Positions 21,537 through 27,410 of a stretch of 27,410 bases of DNA are shown one piece after another. The first letter of the stretch is position 1. The number at the start of each line of letters is the position of its first letter. The stretch is from NCBI GenBank assembly GCA_035762175.1, contig DASTPP010000261.1, positions 1-27,410 on the forward strand, given 5' to 3'. The translations under genes and the position numbers were made by a program. This DNA is from DASTPP01 sp035762175 (lineage in GTDB: Bacteria > Myxococcota_A > Polyangia > Polyangiales > Polyangiaceae). A model generated the notes under the pieces. That model was not told where the DNA came from and made no database searches. It saw only the letters and a list, made by a program, of their open reading frames with translations.

Positions 21537-22622
21537 CTACCGCCTTTTGAGCCAGTAGGCGTACTGCGGCGGCAGCACCGCGTGCGGGTCCGCGACGTCC
21601 AGCGCCTTGGCCGCGTGGTAGGGCCAGTGCGGGTCGTCGAGCTCGGCGTGGGCGAGCATGACGAGGTCGGCTTGGCCGTTCGCGACGATGTCTTGCGCCT
21701 GTTGCGGCTCGCGAATGAACCAGCCGACGGCCGTGGCGATCTCTGCCTCGCGCCGGACGCGCTCGGCGAACGGCGCCATGAAGCCCGGCCCCCACGGCAC
21801 GCCCGAGAGGTCGGGCGTGTTGAAGCCGAGGCTGACGTCGATCAAATCGAGCCCGTGCGCCTTGAACCGCCGCACGAGCTCGATCGACTCTTCGAGCGGC
21901 TGGCCCTCGGCGTTGAAGTCCGAGACGCCGAGGCGCGCGGTCAGGGGCAGCCGCTCGGGCCACACCTCGCGCACGGCGGCGAGCGTCTCGACGAGAAAGC
22001 GGGCGCGGTTCTCGAAGCTGCCGCCGTACCGGTCGGTGCGCTTGTTGGCGATGGGCGAGAAGAAGCTCTGGCCCAGGTAGCCGTGGGCGAAGTGCAGCTC
22101 GAGCCACTCGAACCCGGCCGCCAGCGCGCGCTTCGCGCTCGCGACGAAGTCGGCCCGGACGCGCGCGATCTCGGCCTCGGTCATCTCGTGCGGCGCGCGC
22201 GGCAGGTTGGCGCCGAACGCGACCGGCGACGGCCCGATGGGCTGCCAGGCGCGCGCGTCGCCCGGCGCCATGTGGTCGTCGCCCTCCCAGGGCCGGTTGG
22301 CCGCGGCCTTGCGGCCGGCGTGCGCGAGCTGAATGCCGGGGACGGCGTAGCGCTTGACGAACGCGACGATCGGCGCGAAGGCGTCGGCCTGCGCGTCGGC
22401 CCACAGGCCGGTGCAGCCGGGGGTGATGCGCCCCTCGGGCGCCACCGCCGTCGCCTCCGCGATGACGAGGCCGGCGCCGCCGACCGCGCGCGCGCCCAGG
22501 TGCACCGCGTGCCACTGGTTGGGCACGCCGTTCTCGGCCGAATATTGGCACATCGGCGAGACGACGATGCGATTCTTGAGCGTGACACCCTTGAGAGAAA
22601 ATTCGCTGAACAGAGATGGCAT
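21537..22622 (-). CDS. NADH:flavin oxidoreductase / Old Yellow Enzyme (YqjM-like)
   Basis: Alternative reading of the 3' part of the fused frame as a separate 361-aa gene from ATG 22622. This is a natural N-terminus for the family (MPSLFSEFSLKGVTLKNRIV). FMN enzyme reducing activated C=C bonds such as enones, maleimides and nitro compounds with NAD(P)H. YqjM-type markers: Cys25 and Tyr27 in SPMCQYSAENG, QLAHAGRKA (99-107), His177 and His180 in LHFAHGYLGQSFFSP, RYGGSFENR. Residues match the thermophilic-like OYE class. Whether translation starts here, or only as part of the HD/DJ-1 fusion, cannot be told from sequence. No clear ribosome site lies directly before 22622, though upstream DNA is AT-richer and promoter-like. 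Confidence 0.8.
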   Translation of the reverse strand: MPSLFSEFSLKGVTLKNRIVVSPMCQYSAENGVPNQWHAVHLGARAVGGAGLVIAEATAVAPEGRITPGCTGLWADAQADAFAPIVAFVKRYAVPGIQLAHAGRKAAANRPWEGDDHMAPGDARAWQPIGPSPVAFGANLPRAPHEMTEAEIARVRADFVASAKRALAAGFEWLELHFAHGYLGQSFFSPIANKRTDRYGGSFENRARFLVETLAAVREVWPERLPLTARLGVSDFNAEGQPLEESIELVRRFKAHGLDLIDVSLGFNTPDLSGVPWGPGFMAPFAERVRREAEIATAVGWFIREPQQAQDIVANGQADLVMLAHAELDDPHWPYHAAKALDVADPHAVLPPQYAYWLKRR

Positions 22623-24302
22623 CCGGGGGGCCTTAGCCGGGTTGTCCGAGCGGGGCAAACGCTTCGACGCCGGCCGCCAGGGAGGCGGCGGGGCTGCGCG
22701 ACGTTTCGCTAACACTCGAAAATGTTGCGATTGACCGAGCCCTTCGCCGCCCTGCGGCGGCCGGCCCCCCCGGGCTCGCAGGGCCGCCGTCGCGCCGGCC
22801 CGGTACTCGGCCGTGACCTCGCTCATCAGCGCCTCGAACTGCGCCAGCCTCTCCGGCCCCGCCCGCTCCGGGGCGCCGGTCCCGAACGGCGGCCGCGGGT
22901 CGTACTCGTGGACCAGCTCCACGAACTCGGCGAGCGCGCGGCCGAAGATCCGTTCGAAGATGAGCAGCGAGCCCTCGATGCTGCCGACCGACGGCCCGGC
23001 GGTGTAGAGGTTGCCGTCGACCGCCACCCCCGAGCCCGGCGGCACCACCTCGCGCGCGCCGAGGTCGGGCAGGGCCGCGATGGCGTTGTAGCTCGCCGTC
23101 ACGCGCTTGCCCTGGAGCAGGCCCGCGGCGCCGAGCAGCAGCACGCCGTTGCAGACGCCGAGGACGTAGCGCGCCCGGCGCCCGCGGTCGGCGACGAAGG
23201 CGATGACCTCGGGGTCGTTCTGGACCTCGGGCGGCAGCATCGGCACGATCAGGACGTCGACCTCTTCGGGGCACGTCGCGAAGGTGGCGTTGGGCTTCGT
23301 CCACCAGTTCGGAAACCCCTCGACGAGGCCGTCGGACTTGGCCACGAGCAGCACGCGGGCCGAAGGCGCCGTGCCGAACACGCTCTGCCCGCCGATCATG
23401 TCCATCGGCAAGAACCCGGGCCCGATGAGGATCGCGACCGTGACGTCCGGCAGGCCGGGCGCCGCCATCTTTTCCCGCAGGCGCTCGTACGACGGCGGCC
23501 TGCCGCCGGCGCCCGCCGGCGCGGCCCGCGGCTCGCCGAGCGCGGCCTCGATCGGGTGCGTCCCGCCGCCCTCGAAGGCCCCCATCTGCAGGAGCAGCGC
23601 CGGCCGGGTGTCGGCCGGGTGCCGGCTGGCGGCCGCCCTGGCCAGGGCGTCCGCCATGCCCGCGCGCGGCCAGCGCTCGACGAGCCGCGCCAGCGTCTCG
23701 GGCGCGATGCGGCGCGCGCGGGCGCCCAGCACGTCGCAGACGGCGCCGGCCGCGGTGAGCGCGCTCTCGGCCGGATAGAGGCCCGCCGGGACGTGCAGGT
23801 TCAGGTGCGTGGACACGGCGTCCGCCACCCGGTCGGCGACCTCCGGGGCGTGGCCGCAGGCGAGCAGCCGCTCGCGGCTGACGCGCCCGCCGCCGTGCGC
23901 GAAGCAGCAGGCCGACAGGGGGCCCGCCACCGCCTCGTTGAGGCCCGCGTCGTGGCAGAGCGCGGCGGCATAGAGCACCTCGCGGTCGAACGCGAGCCCG
24001 TCGTAGGCCGCGATCAGCGCGCCGAAGTAGTACGTGCGCAAGCAGTGGCGCCAGAGCACGTCGTCGTAAATCTCGCGCCCGAACTCCGTGGCGTCGCGCA
24101 CCAGCTTGCTGTCCGGCGGCGCGAGCGCGTCGAGGTCGATCGGCGCGGGCCGGAGCAGCCCCAAGCGGTGGCGCAGGTCGTCGAACGACATCTCGGCCCG
24201 CAGCGCCGCGACCCCGCGGGCGAGCTCACTCTTCTCCGCCTCGGTGAGCCGCCCGCCGCGGAGCTCGCACCAGGCCATGGTCCCCATCAATGCTTCTGCC
24301 AT
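21537..24302 (-). CDS. HD hydrolase + DJ-1/PfpI + Old Yellow Enzyme fused frame
   Basis: One open frame of 921 codons from ATG 24302, which has a strong GGGAGGAG ribosome site. Domain 1 (about 60-245) is a cyanamide-hydratase-like HD domain: LWRHCLRTYYFG (His86), ALCHDAGL (His117-Asp118), THLNLH (His166), VCDVLG (Asp190). Domain 2 (about 285-500) is DJ-1/PfpI-like, nearest in pattern to isonitrile hydratase and AraC-type DJ-1 domains: VAILIGPGFLPMDMIGG, GVCNGVLLLGAAGLLQGKR with nucleophile Cys384. Domain 3 (561-921) is a YqjM-class flavin oxidoreductase. Residues ~510-560 form a Pro/Arg-rich linker whose DNA looks intergenic (22623-22745, with an AT-rich stretch). So this is either a true trifunctional protein or an HD-DJ-1 gene that lost its stop in front of a separate OYE gene. 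The divergent TetR gene probably controls it. Confidence 0.75.
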   Translation of the reverse strand: MAEALMGTMAWCELRGGRLTEAEKSELARGVAALRAEMSFDDLRHRLGLLRPAPIDLDALAPPDSKLVRDATEFGREIYDDVLWRHCLRTYYFGALIAAYDGLAFDREVLYAAALCHDAGLNEAVAGPLSACCFAHGGGRVSRERLLACGHAPEVADRVADAVSTHLNLHVPAGLYPAESALTAAGAVCDVLGARARRIAPETLARLVERWPRAGMADALARAAASRHPADTRPALLLQMGAFEGGGTHPIEAALGEPRAAPAGAGGRPPSYERLREKMAAPGLPDVTVAILIGPGFLPMDMIGGQSVFGTAPSARVLLVAKSDGLVEGFPNWWTKPNATFATCPEEVDVLIVPMLPPEVQNDPEVIAFVADRGRRARYVLGVCNGVLLLGAAGLLQGKRVTASYNAIAALPDLGAREVVPPGSGVAVDGNLYTAGPSVGSIEGSLLIFERIFGRALAEFVELVHEYDPRPPFGTGAPERAGPERLAQFEALMSEVTAEYRAGATAALRARGGRPPQGGEGLGQSQHFRVLAKRRAAPPPPWRPASKRLPRSDNPAKAPRMPSLFSEFSLKGVTLKNRIVVSPMCQYSAENGVPNQWHAVHLGARAVGGAGLVIAEATAVAPEGRITPGCTGLWADAQADAFAPIVAFVKRYAVPGIQLAHAGRKAAANRPWEGDDHMAPGDARAWQPIGPSPVAFGANLPRAPHEMTEAEIARVRADFVASAKRALAAGFEWLELHFAHGYLGQSFFSPIANKRTDRYGGSFENRARFLVETLAAVREVWPERLPLTARLGVSDFNAEGQPLEESIELVRRFKAHGLDLIDVSLGFNTPDLSGVPWGPGFMAPFAERVRREAEIATAVGWFIREPQQAQDIVANGQADLVMLAHAELDDPHWPYHAAKALDVADPHAVLPPQYAYWLKRR

Positions 24303-24324
24303 CGTCGTTCTCCTCCCGAGCCGG

Positions 24325-24354
24325 GTTGGTTTTCCAACGATGTGGCAAGAAAAT
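24325..24354. promoter_or_regulatory. TetR operator and tetR promoter candidate
   Basis: A 14-bp dyad GTTGG-TTTT-CCAAC (24325-24338) lies in the 88-bp gap between the divergent genes. TTGGTT (24326-24331) and GAAAAT (24349-24354), spaced 17 bp, form a plausible plus-strand promoter whose -35 is inside the dyad, so binding would repress tetR. TTGACC (24365-24360, minus strand) could be the -35 of the opposite gene. Confidence 0.45.
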
Positions 24355-24390
24355 GAGCGGGTCAACAATAACCTGCGAGACCGCAAGAAT

Positions 24391-25014
24391 ATGACCGAAC
24401 GCCCCCGCCGCCCGCGCGGCCGTCCCTTGAGCTTCGACCGCGACGAGGCCCTCGACCGGGTGCTGCCCGTCTTTTGGCGCAAGGGCTTCGGCGGCACCTC
24501 GCTCGACGAGCTGGCGGCGGCGGCCGGCCTGAACCGCCCGAACCTCGCCGCCGCGTTCGGCGACAAGCGCGCGCTCTACCTCGCGGCCCTGCGGCGTTTC
24601 GGGGCGCGCCTGAGCGGCGAGGCGGCCGCGGCGCTCGCCTCGCCGGGGCCGCTGCGCGCTGGGCTCGAGGCGTACTTCGACCGGGCGGCGGCCCTTTACA
24701 CCGGCGAGGGCCTGGGCTGTTTCGTCTTCGCGACGGCGCCGGCCGCGAGCGGCGACGAGCCCGAGGTGCGGTCCGCGCTCGCCGAGGCGTTCGCGGGGCT
24801 CGACGCGGCGCTCGAGCGCAGGGTCGCCGCCGCCGTCCGGGCCGGCGAGTTGCCGGCCGACGTCGACGCTCCGGGCCTGGCCACGGCGCTGTCCGGCGTC
24901 CTGCTCAACCTCGCGCTGCGCGCCCGCGCCGGCGCCTCCGAGGCGGAACTGCGGGCCCTGCACCGGCACGCGCTCGCGGCCATGAAGCTGACGGCCGCCG
25001 AGTGGGGCCGGTGA
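24391..25014 (+). CDS. TetR/AcrR family transcriptional regulator
   Basis: 207-aa one-component regulator. N-terminal helix-turn-helix: GRPLSFDRDEALDRVLPVFW, then TSLDELAAAAGLNRPNLAAAF with GDKRALYLAAL (about residues 10-67). The C-terminal ligand and dimer domain is helical, with LGCFVFATAPAASGDEPEV. ATG 24391 fits the family start; ATG 24340 in the same frame is possible but would begin inside the putative promoter. It is divergently placed against the HD/DJ-1/OYE frame, the standard layout for a local repressor. The closest known logic is NemR, a TetR repressor of an OYE gene responding to electrophiles; that parallel is inferred. A 7-bp GC hairpin directly follows the stop. Confidence 0.92.
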   Translation: MTERPRRPRGRPLSFDRDEALDRVLPVFWRKGFGGTSLDELAAAAGLNRPNLAAAFGDKRALYLAALRRFGARLSGEAAAALASPGPLRAGLEAYFDRAAALYTGEGLGCFVFATAPAASGDEPEVRSALAEAFAGLDAALERRVAAAVRAGELPADVDAPGLATALSGVLLNLALRARAGASEAELRALHRHALAAMKLTAAEWGR

Positions 25015-25016
25015 GC

Positions 25017-25033
25017 GCCCCGCAAGGCGGGGC
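25017..25033 (+). terminator. Hairpin after tetR
   Basis: GCCCCGC-AAG-GCGGGGC (25017-25033), 2 nt after the TGA. It is a compact GC stem without a U-tract. Confidence 0.5.
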
Positions 25034-25267
25034 CGCCGTTCGGCACCTCCGCCGCGCCTCGCCCGTCCGTCTTTGAACGAGCCGCCTCGCGCACCTCCGC
25101 GGTCGGGCGCGCCTTCCGTTGCCTCGGCCGTCGTGGCAGGGCGGGCCCGGGCGCCCGACGGCGGGGCTTCGGGGGCTCGCGCCCGGGCCCGCGGCGGGCT
25201 GTCCAGGGCTCGATCGGCCCGCGGCGGGGGTCTCTGGCCCCCCGCGAGCCGGCCGACGGCCCAGAAA
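25034..25267. other. Gene-free GC-rich spacer
   Basis: Nothing recognisable: short Arg/Gly/Ala-rich frames on both strands and several GC palindromes. It lies between the tetR hairpin and the 42-bp array. Confidence 0.4.
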
Positions 25268-25560
25268 CGTTACGGAGCCCCACCCCCACGTGTGCCACTG
25301 GCACAAAAGGGTTACTGAGTATTGGTTTCCATGTGCCACGCATCCCGGAAGGGTTACTGAGTATTGGTTTTCATGTGCCACGTGGCACCAAAGGGTTACT
25401 GAGTATTGGTTTCCATGTGCCACGTGGCACCAAAGGGTTACTGAGTATTGGTTTCCATGTGCCACGCACCTCGAAAGGGTTACTCAGTAATGATTTTCTT
25501 GTGCCACCCCCCCCTGCGGGGGTTACCGAGCAACCCCGCGGGGGGCCGTGCACCCTTCCC
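25268..25560. repeat. Third 42-bp array with internal GTGCCAC palindromes
   Basis: Four well-conserved units of exactly 42 bp at 25309-25350, 25351-25392, 25393-25434 and 25435-25476, with degenerate units before (about 25268) and after (25477 and 25520). Each begins GGGTTACTGAGTATTGGTTT and continues with CCATGTGCCAC. Units 2 and 3 contain the perfect 14-bp palindrome GTGCCACGTGGCAC, and the leading unit has TGTGCCA-C-TGGCACA. The unit is AT-richer than its surroundings. Both strands read as 14-residue peptide repeats, which the length forces. The array abuts the ISAs1 element, whose transposase frame runs into it. Confidence 0.9.
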
Positions 25561-26698
25561 CCGGCCCCTGGCGCGGGGGTCACCCCTAGGGTCTTTTCGT
25601 TTGGCGCTGGCACCAGGCCGAGCAGGCGGAGGGCCTCGACGGCCCTCGCCGCGAAGTACCGGGTCGCCGAGGCGATGCGCTCGTGCCCGGCGCCGCGGAG
25701 CAGGTGGAGCGCGGTGTTGCGGACAGCGGCGAAGACGTGCGGGGCGTGGCCCGAGCGCACGCGGCACGCGTCTTCGCCGAGCACGACGTCGCGAACGAAG
25801 TGGAGTCGATGTTCGATGCCCCAGTGGCCTCGTACGAGCCCGAGAAGGGCCTCGGCGTTCGCCGCCGTCGCGGGCAGGCTGGTGACGAGCAGGGTCGACT
25901 CGCTCGTCACGTCGCCGGCGACGTTGCGAATGCGTTCGAGCCTTCCGACCTGCGCGGCGCCGGGCCAGCGCACGCCGGCGGCGTCGACGAGCGTGAGCGT
26001 GCGGACGTCGAACCGGTCGCCGTGCCGGTCGGTCGTCGTGGCTCGGCGCGCCGGGCGCGAGGCGAGCGCCCGCTCGATCGCGGCGCTCAGGCCGGGCTGG
26101 TTGCCCTTGACGGGCAGCGCGTACGCCCCCCTTTTTGCACCAACGTCCGGCACACGTCGCGCTGGGTCTGGAGCGAATCGCCGGTCAGCACCCGGCCCTT
26201 GACCGGCAGCGTCAGCAGCATCCGGCGCACGGCGCCGAGTTCGTCCCCGCCCTCGACCCGCTCCTGGTCGACGACGCGTCGCTCGCGGTGCAGGTACGCG
26301 GCCACCAGCGCCACGCCGGCCGCCCCGCCGTCGGAAAAGGTGCCGCGAAGCGCCTTGCCGTCGATGGCGAACGGGGCAAAGCCCCCCGGGCCGGCTCCGT
26401 CCGCCGAGGGCAGGGCGCCGAAGTAGCGAGCGAGCACGCGCTCGAGGGCGCCCGCGCTCAGGGCGCGGAAGACGTTCGAGAGCGTGGCGACGCAGGGCGT
26501 GAGCCGGTGGCGAAAGCCCAAGGCCGGGGCGAAGGCGGGGTGGTTCCGGCCCCATTCGGCGATGGCCAGCAGGGTCGTGGCGCCGCAAAGCACCGCCCCG
26601 ATTGACAGGGCGAGGATGGCCGGCAGCGGGTGGCGCTTGTTGTCGGCGCGCGGGTCCGGGACCTCGGCCAGGGCGTCGAGCAGCGTTTTCGGCGGCAT
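25371..26698 (-). pseudogene. ISAs1 family transposase, frameshifted
   Basis: Starts MPPKTLLDALAEVPDPRADN at ATG 26698. First frame: FAIDGKALRGT (first Asp) and VLTGDSLQTQRDVC (second Asp), breaking at about 26125-26137. Second frame: AYALPVKGNQPGLSAAIERA, then HWGIEHRLHFVRDVV (catalytic Glu region) and NTALHLLRGAGHERIA. The break lies in an A5G6 run on the coding strand; a -1 shift or one-base change restores the product. It may be a real mutation, a programmed -1 shift or an assembly error. ISAs1 transposases normally use a single frame. The frame has no stop inside the element: it passes through the left inverted repeat and ends at TGA 25371 in the neighbouring array, adding about 70 foreign codons. 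The protein is probably inactive unless shifting occurs. Confidence 0.85.
25588..25610. repeat. Left terminal inverted repeat of ISAs1 element
   Basis: AGGGTCTTTTCGTTTGGC plus five bases; pairs with 26727-26749 at 19 of 23 positions. Confidence 0.75.
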
Positions 26699-26726
26699 GC
26701 CCGTCTGGACGGGGCGGCTCCGCCGA

Positions 26727-26749
26727 CCTCAGCCAAACTAAAAGACCCT
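26727..26749. repeat. Right terminal inverted repeat of ISAs1 element
   Basis: Reverse complement reads AGGGTCTTTTAGTTTGGC plus five bases; partner of 25588-25610. It lies 28 bp upstream of the transposase start. Confidence 0.75.
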
Positions 26750-26986
26750 CGGCAGGGCTGGGCGGAAGCGGGGGTGCCGGGGCGAGCGAAACGGCCGCGG
26801 GCGGCCCGCTTGTCGGCAGTTAAGTTCCAGGGCACCCTTGTGCCCGCCCAGCTCCTACCGGGCTTTCCTGGTGCAATCGAGTGCCACGCGATCGACAGGT
26901 GAGAGACGCACGGGGCGGCGCCTCGGCGGGCGCAGGTGGCTTACGGTCGGGCCCCTTTCCCGCCGGTCCTTGGCGGCGGGGGCGCG
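26750..26986. other. Gene-free spacer with small hairpin
   Basis: No supported gene. GGGCAC-CCTT-GTGCCC (26830-26845) is a 6-bp hairpin that could end the minus-strand gene pair to its right. Confidence 0.4.
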
Positions 26987-27344
26987 TCACGGGTACCGCC
27001 TCCCTTCGCGGGGGGCGGCGTCGCCGGCGTCCGTGCGGGCGTCCCCAAACCTCGGGCGGGCGGAGGCGAGGGCACGGCCGAGGGTGGTGCCGACGTGGTC
27101 GCCCACGCACTTGAGCGCCGTCATCACCCCGGCCGCCGCCGTCCCGAGCACGACGCCGCGGGCGCGCGAGAGCCAGGGCGAGGACGGGCTGCCGATTGTG
27201 CGGAGGGCAGCCCCCACGAGCGTGGCTACGAGCGTCACCGCATTGCCTTCGAGGAAGGGCGCGTACAGGCGCCCTTGCGGCGTTTCTGGTGCGAAAGGCG
27301 CCGACCAAGGCGAGGACGACGGCGACGCGCTCGAGGTCGCTCAC
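26987..27344 (-). pseudogene. Small hydrophobic membrane protein, apparently frameshifted
   Basis: GTG 27344 overlaps the stop of the upstream gene as GTGA, which supports it as a real start. It encodes MSDLERVAVVLALVGAF, then the frame leaves coding-like sequence. The +1 frame continues with APETPQGRLYAPFLEGNA, VTLVATLVGAALRTIG and a third hydrophobic stretch VVLGTAAAGVMTAL to TGA 26987. Removing one T from the TTT codon (plus-strand AAA at 27294-27296) gives a continuous 118-aa protein with three hydrophobic segments. It is not a recognised family; a small holin-like or mobile-element membrane protein is possible. If the break is a sequence error, this is an intact CDS. Confidence 0.5.
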
Positions 27345-27410
27345 GGGGCGGCCCGGGCGGCCTCGGGCGGCGGGTGCCCGGCGACGAGCGCCCGGCCGAG
27401 CCGCGCGCGG
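27341..27410 (-). CDS. C-terminal end of an unidentified protein (partial)
   Basis: Twenty-two codons from the window edge to TGA 27341-27343, Ala/Pro/Arg-rich (ends PPPEAARAAP). It is called because the stop overlaps the GTG of the next frame as GTGA, the coupling seen elsewhere in this window. No function can be assigned. Confidence 0.4.
   Translation of the reverse strand, partial: RARLGRALVAGHPPPEAARAAP

Larger units (their letters stand above)
25588..26749 (-). mobile_element. ISAs1-family insertion sequence, 1162 bp
   Basis: Ends are imperfect inverted repeats: AGGGTCTTTTCGTTTGGC at 25588 and, on the other strand, AGGGTCTTTTAGTTTGGC from 26749 (19 of 23 positions match). They enclose one transposase frame typed as ISAs1 (H-repeat-associated DDE). 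Length is near the family norm. No clear 8-10-bp target duplication is visible at the junctions, so one end may have been rearranged. Confidence 0.8.

Noticed and set aside
22722..24356. 544-codon plus-strand frame opposite the HD/DJ-1 domains
   Set aside because: Arg/Gly-rich shadow; catalytic motifs are on the minus strand.
25268..25560. CRISPR array
   Set aside because: Units are contiguous with no unique spacers and no cas genes are present; it is a plain tandem array.

Overview
The window is very GC-rich DNA with strong third-position GC bias, so large shadow reading frames lie opposite most real genes. The gene set points to a myxobacterium-like organism (Polyangia or a relative): a transmembrane Ser/Thr kinase followed by a TPR-PEGA protein and a Cys-rich lipoprotein, a second TPR-PEGA protein with a barrel-like C-terminus, an ADYC lipoprotein and an FGE-sulfatase lipoprotein. 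This assignment is an inference; no rRNA marker is present.

Layout. 1-1215: 3' part of a P1 (DmpA-type) peptidase. 1216-3487: a 23-bp tandem array, an AT-rich island, the ADYC lipoprotein and a second array with a ~31.5-bp period. 3488-8396: kinase, TPR-PEGA protein and lipoprotein in one direction, facing a minus-strand TPR-PEGA/barrel gene (8451-10253). 10254-11083: about 830 bp of non-coding DNA rich in dyads and inverted repeats. 11084-15422: a minus-strand run of PrsW protease, NadD, a DUF2520 Rossmann protein, a possible 21-residue ORF and the bifunctional NAD(P)HX repair enzyme, with two GTGA stop/start overlaps. 15632-15705: tRNA-Arg(CCG), whose D-arm contains the stop codon of a truncated tyrosine recombinase, so everything to its right may be a decayed genomic island.

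The right half (16.2-27.4 kb) is accessory-like. It holds a 42-43-bp repeat array, the FGE lipoprotein, a short second 42-bp array, a DUF2855 gene, an aldo/keto reductase, and a TetR regulator divergent from an unusual continuous 921-codon frame. That frame joins an HD hydrolase, a DJ-1/PfpI domain and an Old Yellow Enzyme-type flavin oxidoreductase. A third 42-bp array with internal palindromes follows, then an ISAs1-family element with a broken transposase, and at the edge two GTGA-coupled minus-strand reading frames, one apparently frameshifted.

Most notable: the HD/DJ-1/OYE frame under probable TetR control; three unrelated tandem arrays sharing a 42-bp (14-codon) period; a composite 38-bp dyad and a dispersed hairpin family in non-coding DNA; and TAnnnT hexamers 6-14 nt before several start codons, suggesting very short or leaderless mRNAs. 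Several apparent single-base frame breaks lie in homopolymers and may be sequence errors.
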